Positions 6,030 to 7,378 of a stretch of DNA of 7,378 nt are shown piece by piece. The stretch is from positions 1-7,378 of the forward strand of contig JAUWMO010000167.1 of NCBI GenBank assembly GCA_030613125.1, written 5' to 3'. The number at the start of each line of letters is the position of its first letter. Within the stretch, counting starts at the first letter, position 1. The translations under genes were made by a program, and so were the position numbers. Source of the stretch: Bacteroidota bacterium. Lineage in GTDB: Bacteria > Bacteroidota > Bacteroidia > Bacteroidales > VadinHA17. The notes beneath the pieces are model-generated. The model was not told the origin of the DNA. It saw only the letters and a list, made by a program, of their open reading frames with translations, and searched no databases.

Positions 6030-6632
6030 ATGTCAAAAACTACGAAATCAGTTTTATTCATTCTTGCCATCCTTATTTTAGATCAGAGCCTGAAGATTTG
6101 GATAAAAACTAATATGACCCTGGGTCAGGAACACCGGATCATTGGGAATTGGTTCATTCTACATTTTATTGAAAACAATGGAATGGCTTTCGGTATGGAA
6201 TTCGCTGGTAAAACTGGTAAACAAATCCTAAGTATTTTCAGGATAATTGCTATTGTTGGAATAGGCTGGTATCTCTTACACTTGATTAAAAAAGATGTCT
6301 CATATGGATTAATTTTTAGCGTTTCTGCTATTTTGGCCGGAGCAATTGGAAATATGATTGACAGCGCTTTTTACGGAATGATATTTAACGATAGTTATTT
6401 TCAGGTAGCTTCTTTTTTTCCTGAAGGAGGAGGATATTCATCTTTTCTCCATGGCCAGGTCGTAGATATGTTCTATTTCCCCATTATCAGAGGATATTAC
6501 CCCGATTGGTTTCCCTGGAATTCTGGTGGTGAATTTATTTTCTTCCGGCCTGTTTTTAATCTTGCCGATTCCTCAATAACAATTGGCGTAACTTTTATTC
6601 TGATCTTCCAAAAACGGTTTTTTGAAGCCTAA
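6030..6632 (+). CDS. lspA: Signal peptidase II (prolipoprotein signal peptidase), Bacteroidota long form
   Basis: LspA is an inner-membrane aspartyl protease that cleaves the signal peptide of diacylated prolipoproteins before the modified Cys. The 200 residues contain four hydrophobic segments, roughly 6-24, 67-86, 91-113 and 181-195. Family blocks are LDQSLKIW (17-24), FIENNGMAFG (46-55), GAIGNMIDS (104-112), GQVVDMFYFP (142-151) with catalytic Asp146, and FNLADSSI (176-183) with catalytic Asp180. It is about 35 residues longer than E. coli LspA. The extra length lies between GNMID and VVDM, and between the YFP segment and FNLAD. The usual GNxxDR reads GNMIDS here. ATG at 6030 fits the N-terminal membrane segment. 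No clear Bacteroidota promoter is seen just upstream, only an imperfect TATACTTTAA (5998-6007). Co-transcription with the gene upstream remains possible. Confidence 0.95.
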   Translation: MSKTTKSVLFILAILILDQSLKIWIKTNMTLGQEHRIIGNWFILHFIENNGMAFGMEFAGKTGKQILSIFRIIAIVGIGWYLLHLIKKDVSYGLIFSVSAILAGAIGNMIDSAFYGMIFNDSYFQVASFFPEGGGYSSFLHGQVVDMFYFPIIRGYYPDWFPWNSGGEFIFFRPVFNLADSSITIGVTFILIFQKRFFEA

Positions 6633-6634
6633 AT

Positions 6635-7072
6635 CTATTTTGCTCTTGTCCAGGTGGTTTTTCTGCCAATAAAACGCATTCCCAGAACAAATCCTTTTAT
6701 TTTAAGATCGGCACCCTCCGTCCACATATAACAATCATATGTTTTTCCATTCTTCGGGTCATAAATTGTGCCATTGTTCCATTCCTTTTCTTCTTCATCA
6801 TAATTAAAACTCTTAAGAAGTACCAATCCCATAACTGGCTTATTCTGAAGTTTCGGATCGGGATTTTCGTCGTCAACCTTTGGTGTCCCATCATCTTCAT
6901 TCTCCTCCATTAGCCAGACAATCTTTCCAAAATATTTTCCTCCGGACTTATACACCTCAATTATAGTTTCCTTGTCATCGCTATACCATTTCCCCAGGAT
7001 ATTGTCTCCTGAGGTCCTACTATAGATCATAGTAGTCAGAAAAAGTAAAGAAATTGTGAATAAAACTCTCAT
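6635..7072 (-). CDS. DUF2147 domain secreted protein
   Basis: With the start at 7072 the protein has 145 residues: a signal peptide (MRVLFTISLLFLTTMIYS, about 1-19) and a single DUF2147 domain. Family marks are the GKW near the domain start (27-29), FGKIVWL (48-54), NPDPKLQNKPVMGL (70-83), NNGTIYDPKNGKTYDCYM (99-116), LKIKGF (123-128) and the terminal GRKTTWTR (136-143). The domain is expected to fold as a small beta-barrel outside the inner membrane; its molecular function is unknown. An upstream in-frame ATG at 7135 would add 21 charged residues (MRKEKLVIEKK...) before the signal peptide. I prefer 7072 because the signal peptide is then N-terminal and a -7-like box sits between the two ATGs. 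The gene converges on lspA with 2 bp between the stop codons. Confidence 0.85.
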   Translation of the reverse strand: MRVLFTISLLFLTTMIYSRTSGDNILGKWYSDDKETIIEVYKSGGKYFGKIVWLMEENEDDGTPKVDDENPDPKLQNKPVMGLVLLKSFNYDEEEKEWNNGTIYDPKNGKTYDCYMWTEGADLKIKGFVLGMRFIGRKTTWTRAK

Positions 7073-7092
7073 AAGATTTGATTTTGGTTTGT

Positions 7093-7101
7093 GTAAAGAT
7101 A
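7093..7101 (-). promoter_or_regulatory. Possible -7 element of the DUF2147 gene
   Basis: On the minus strand TATCTTTAC differs from TAnnTTTG only at the final G and ends 20 nt before the ATG at 7072. No TTG is clear at the -33 distance. If real, transcription starts downstream of the ATG at 7135 and rules out the longer protein. Confidence 0.35.
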
Positions 7102-7293
7102 ATTTTTTTTCTATAACTAATTTTTCCTTCCTCATCTCCAGGTCGTTTTCCAGGCTATGATAAAAATATCAGAAAAATTATCTACGTATTATAATGGCTC
7201 TATTATGAAATATGTAGCGCAAATTTTTTTCAAGGAATTAGGAATTTTATACTATCGCCAAGGGGTACCAGCAATAACTATAGGGCAACACCC

Positions 7294-7325
7294 TCTTTTC
7301 GTCCGCCAGCTGGCGGACAGAAAGA
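7294..7325. repeat. REP-like palindrome, GTCCGCCAGCTGGCGGAC core
   Basis: The 18 bp at 7301-7318 form a perfect palindrome. Flanking TCTTT (7294-7298) and AAAGA (7321-7325) extend the symmetry with small mismatches. The GTCCGCC/GGCGGAC arms match the core of the hairpin after ileS (5420-5477), and GTCCG/CGGAC recurs within the element at 1531-1800. The surrounding 7073-7378 stretch has no convincing gene; this palindrome and the next are its main content. Confidence 0.75.
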
Positions 7326-7332
7326 TAATAGG

Positions 7333-7350
7333 CAGGCATTTCAATGCCTG
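7333..7350. repeat. Second palindrome, CAGGCATT-TC-AATGCCTG
   Basis: Perfect 8-bp arms surround two bases, 14 bp after the GTCCGCC palindrome. The innermost pairs could not close in a hairpin, so a 6-bp stem with a 6-nt loop is more realistic. It probably belongs to the same repeat unit as 7294-7325. It is AT-flanked without a T tract, so I do not call it a terminator. Confidence 0.55.
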
Positions 7351-7378
7351 ATACAAAGAATTAACAATTATTATTCAT

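Noticed and set aside
7073..7135. Longer DUF2147 protein starting at the ATG at 7135
   Set aside because: It would put 21 charged residues ahead of a clear signal peptide, and a -7-like box lies between the two ATGs.
7157..7351. Plus-strand 64-aa open frame at the right edge
   Set aside because: Its second half is the GTCCGCC and CAGGCATT palindromes; no promoter, motif or family resemblance supports it.

Overview
The window looks like chromosomal DNA from a member of the Bacteroidota, probably Bacteroidales or a relative. Four things point there. Intergenic DNA is AT-rich. There are no Shine-Dalgarno sequences ahead of starts. At least two promoters (ribE, ileS) fit the Bacteroidota TTG / TAnnTTTG pattern with the same 20-nt spacer. 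The order isoleucyl-tRNA synthetase, TraR/DksA-family protein, long-form signal peptidase II is typical of the phylum. Exact genus cannot be read from the sequence.

Layout. At the left edge (1-140, minus) is one end of an IS3-like insertion sequence, with the first ~41 codons of its first transposase ORF. A (TWCTTAC)7 heptamer repeat (154-202) follows and runs into the stop codon of a YhbP-type FMN split-barrel gene (192-623, minus). This gene is divergent from riboflavin synthase ribE (867-1466, plus). The 448-bp gap after ribE is mostly a ~270-bp imperfect palindrome with a GC-rich core (1531-1800), followed by the ileS promoter. IleS (1915-5349) is the long form and carries a swapped HIGH motif, GIHH. 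The 198-bp gap after ileS holds a second GC-rich hairpin. Then come a TraR/DksA-like protein with only two of four zinc cysteines (5548-5925), a terminator-like hairpin, and lspA (6030-6632). A DUF2147 secreted protein (6635-7072, minus) converges on lspA with a 2-bp gap. The right edge (7073-7378) has no convincing gene but holds two palindromes.

Functionally these are housekeeping genes: flavin synthesis, tRNA charging, a transcription or stress regulator, and lipoprotein maturation. The spacers carry most of the accessory signal: one IS end, one heptamer array, one pyrimidine-rich repeat, and three intergenic elements sharing a GTCCG/CGGAC hairpin core. I see no defence system, CRISPR array, tRNA or rRNA. 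The most interesting single observation is the GIHH signature in IleRS, because GXHH-type IleRS2 enzymes have been linked to very strong mupirocin resistance.
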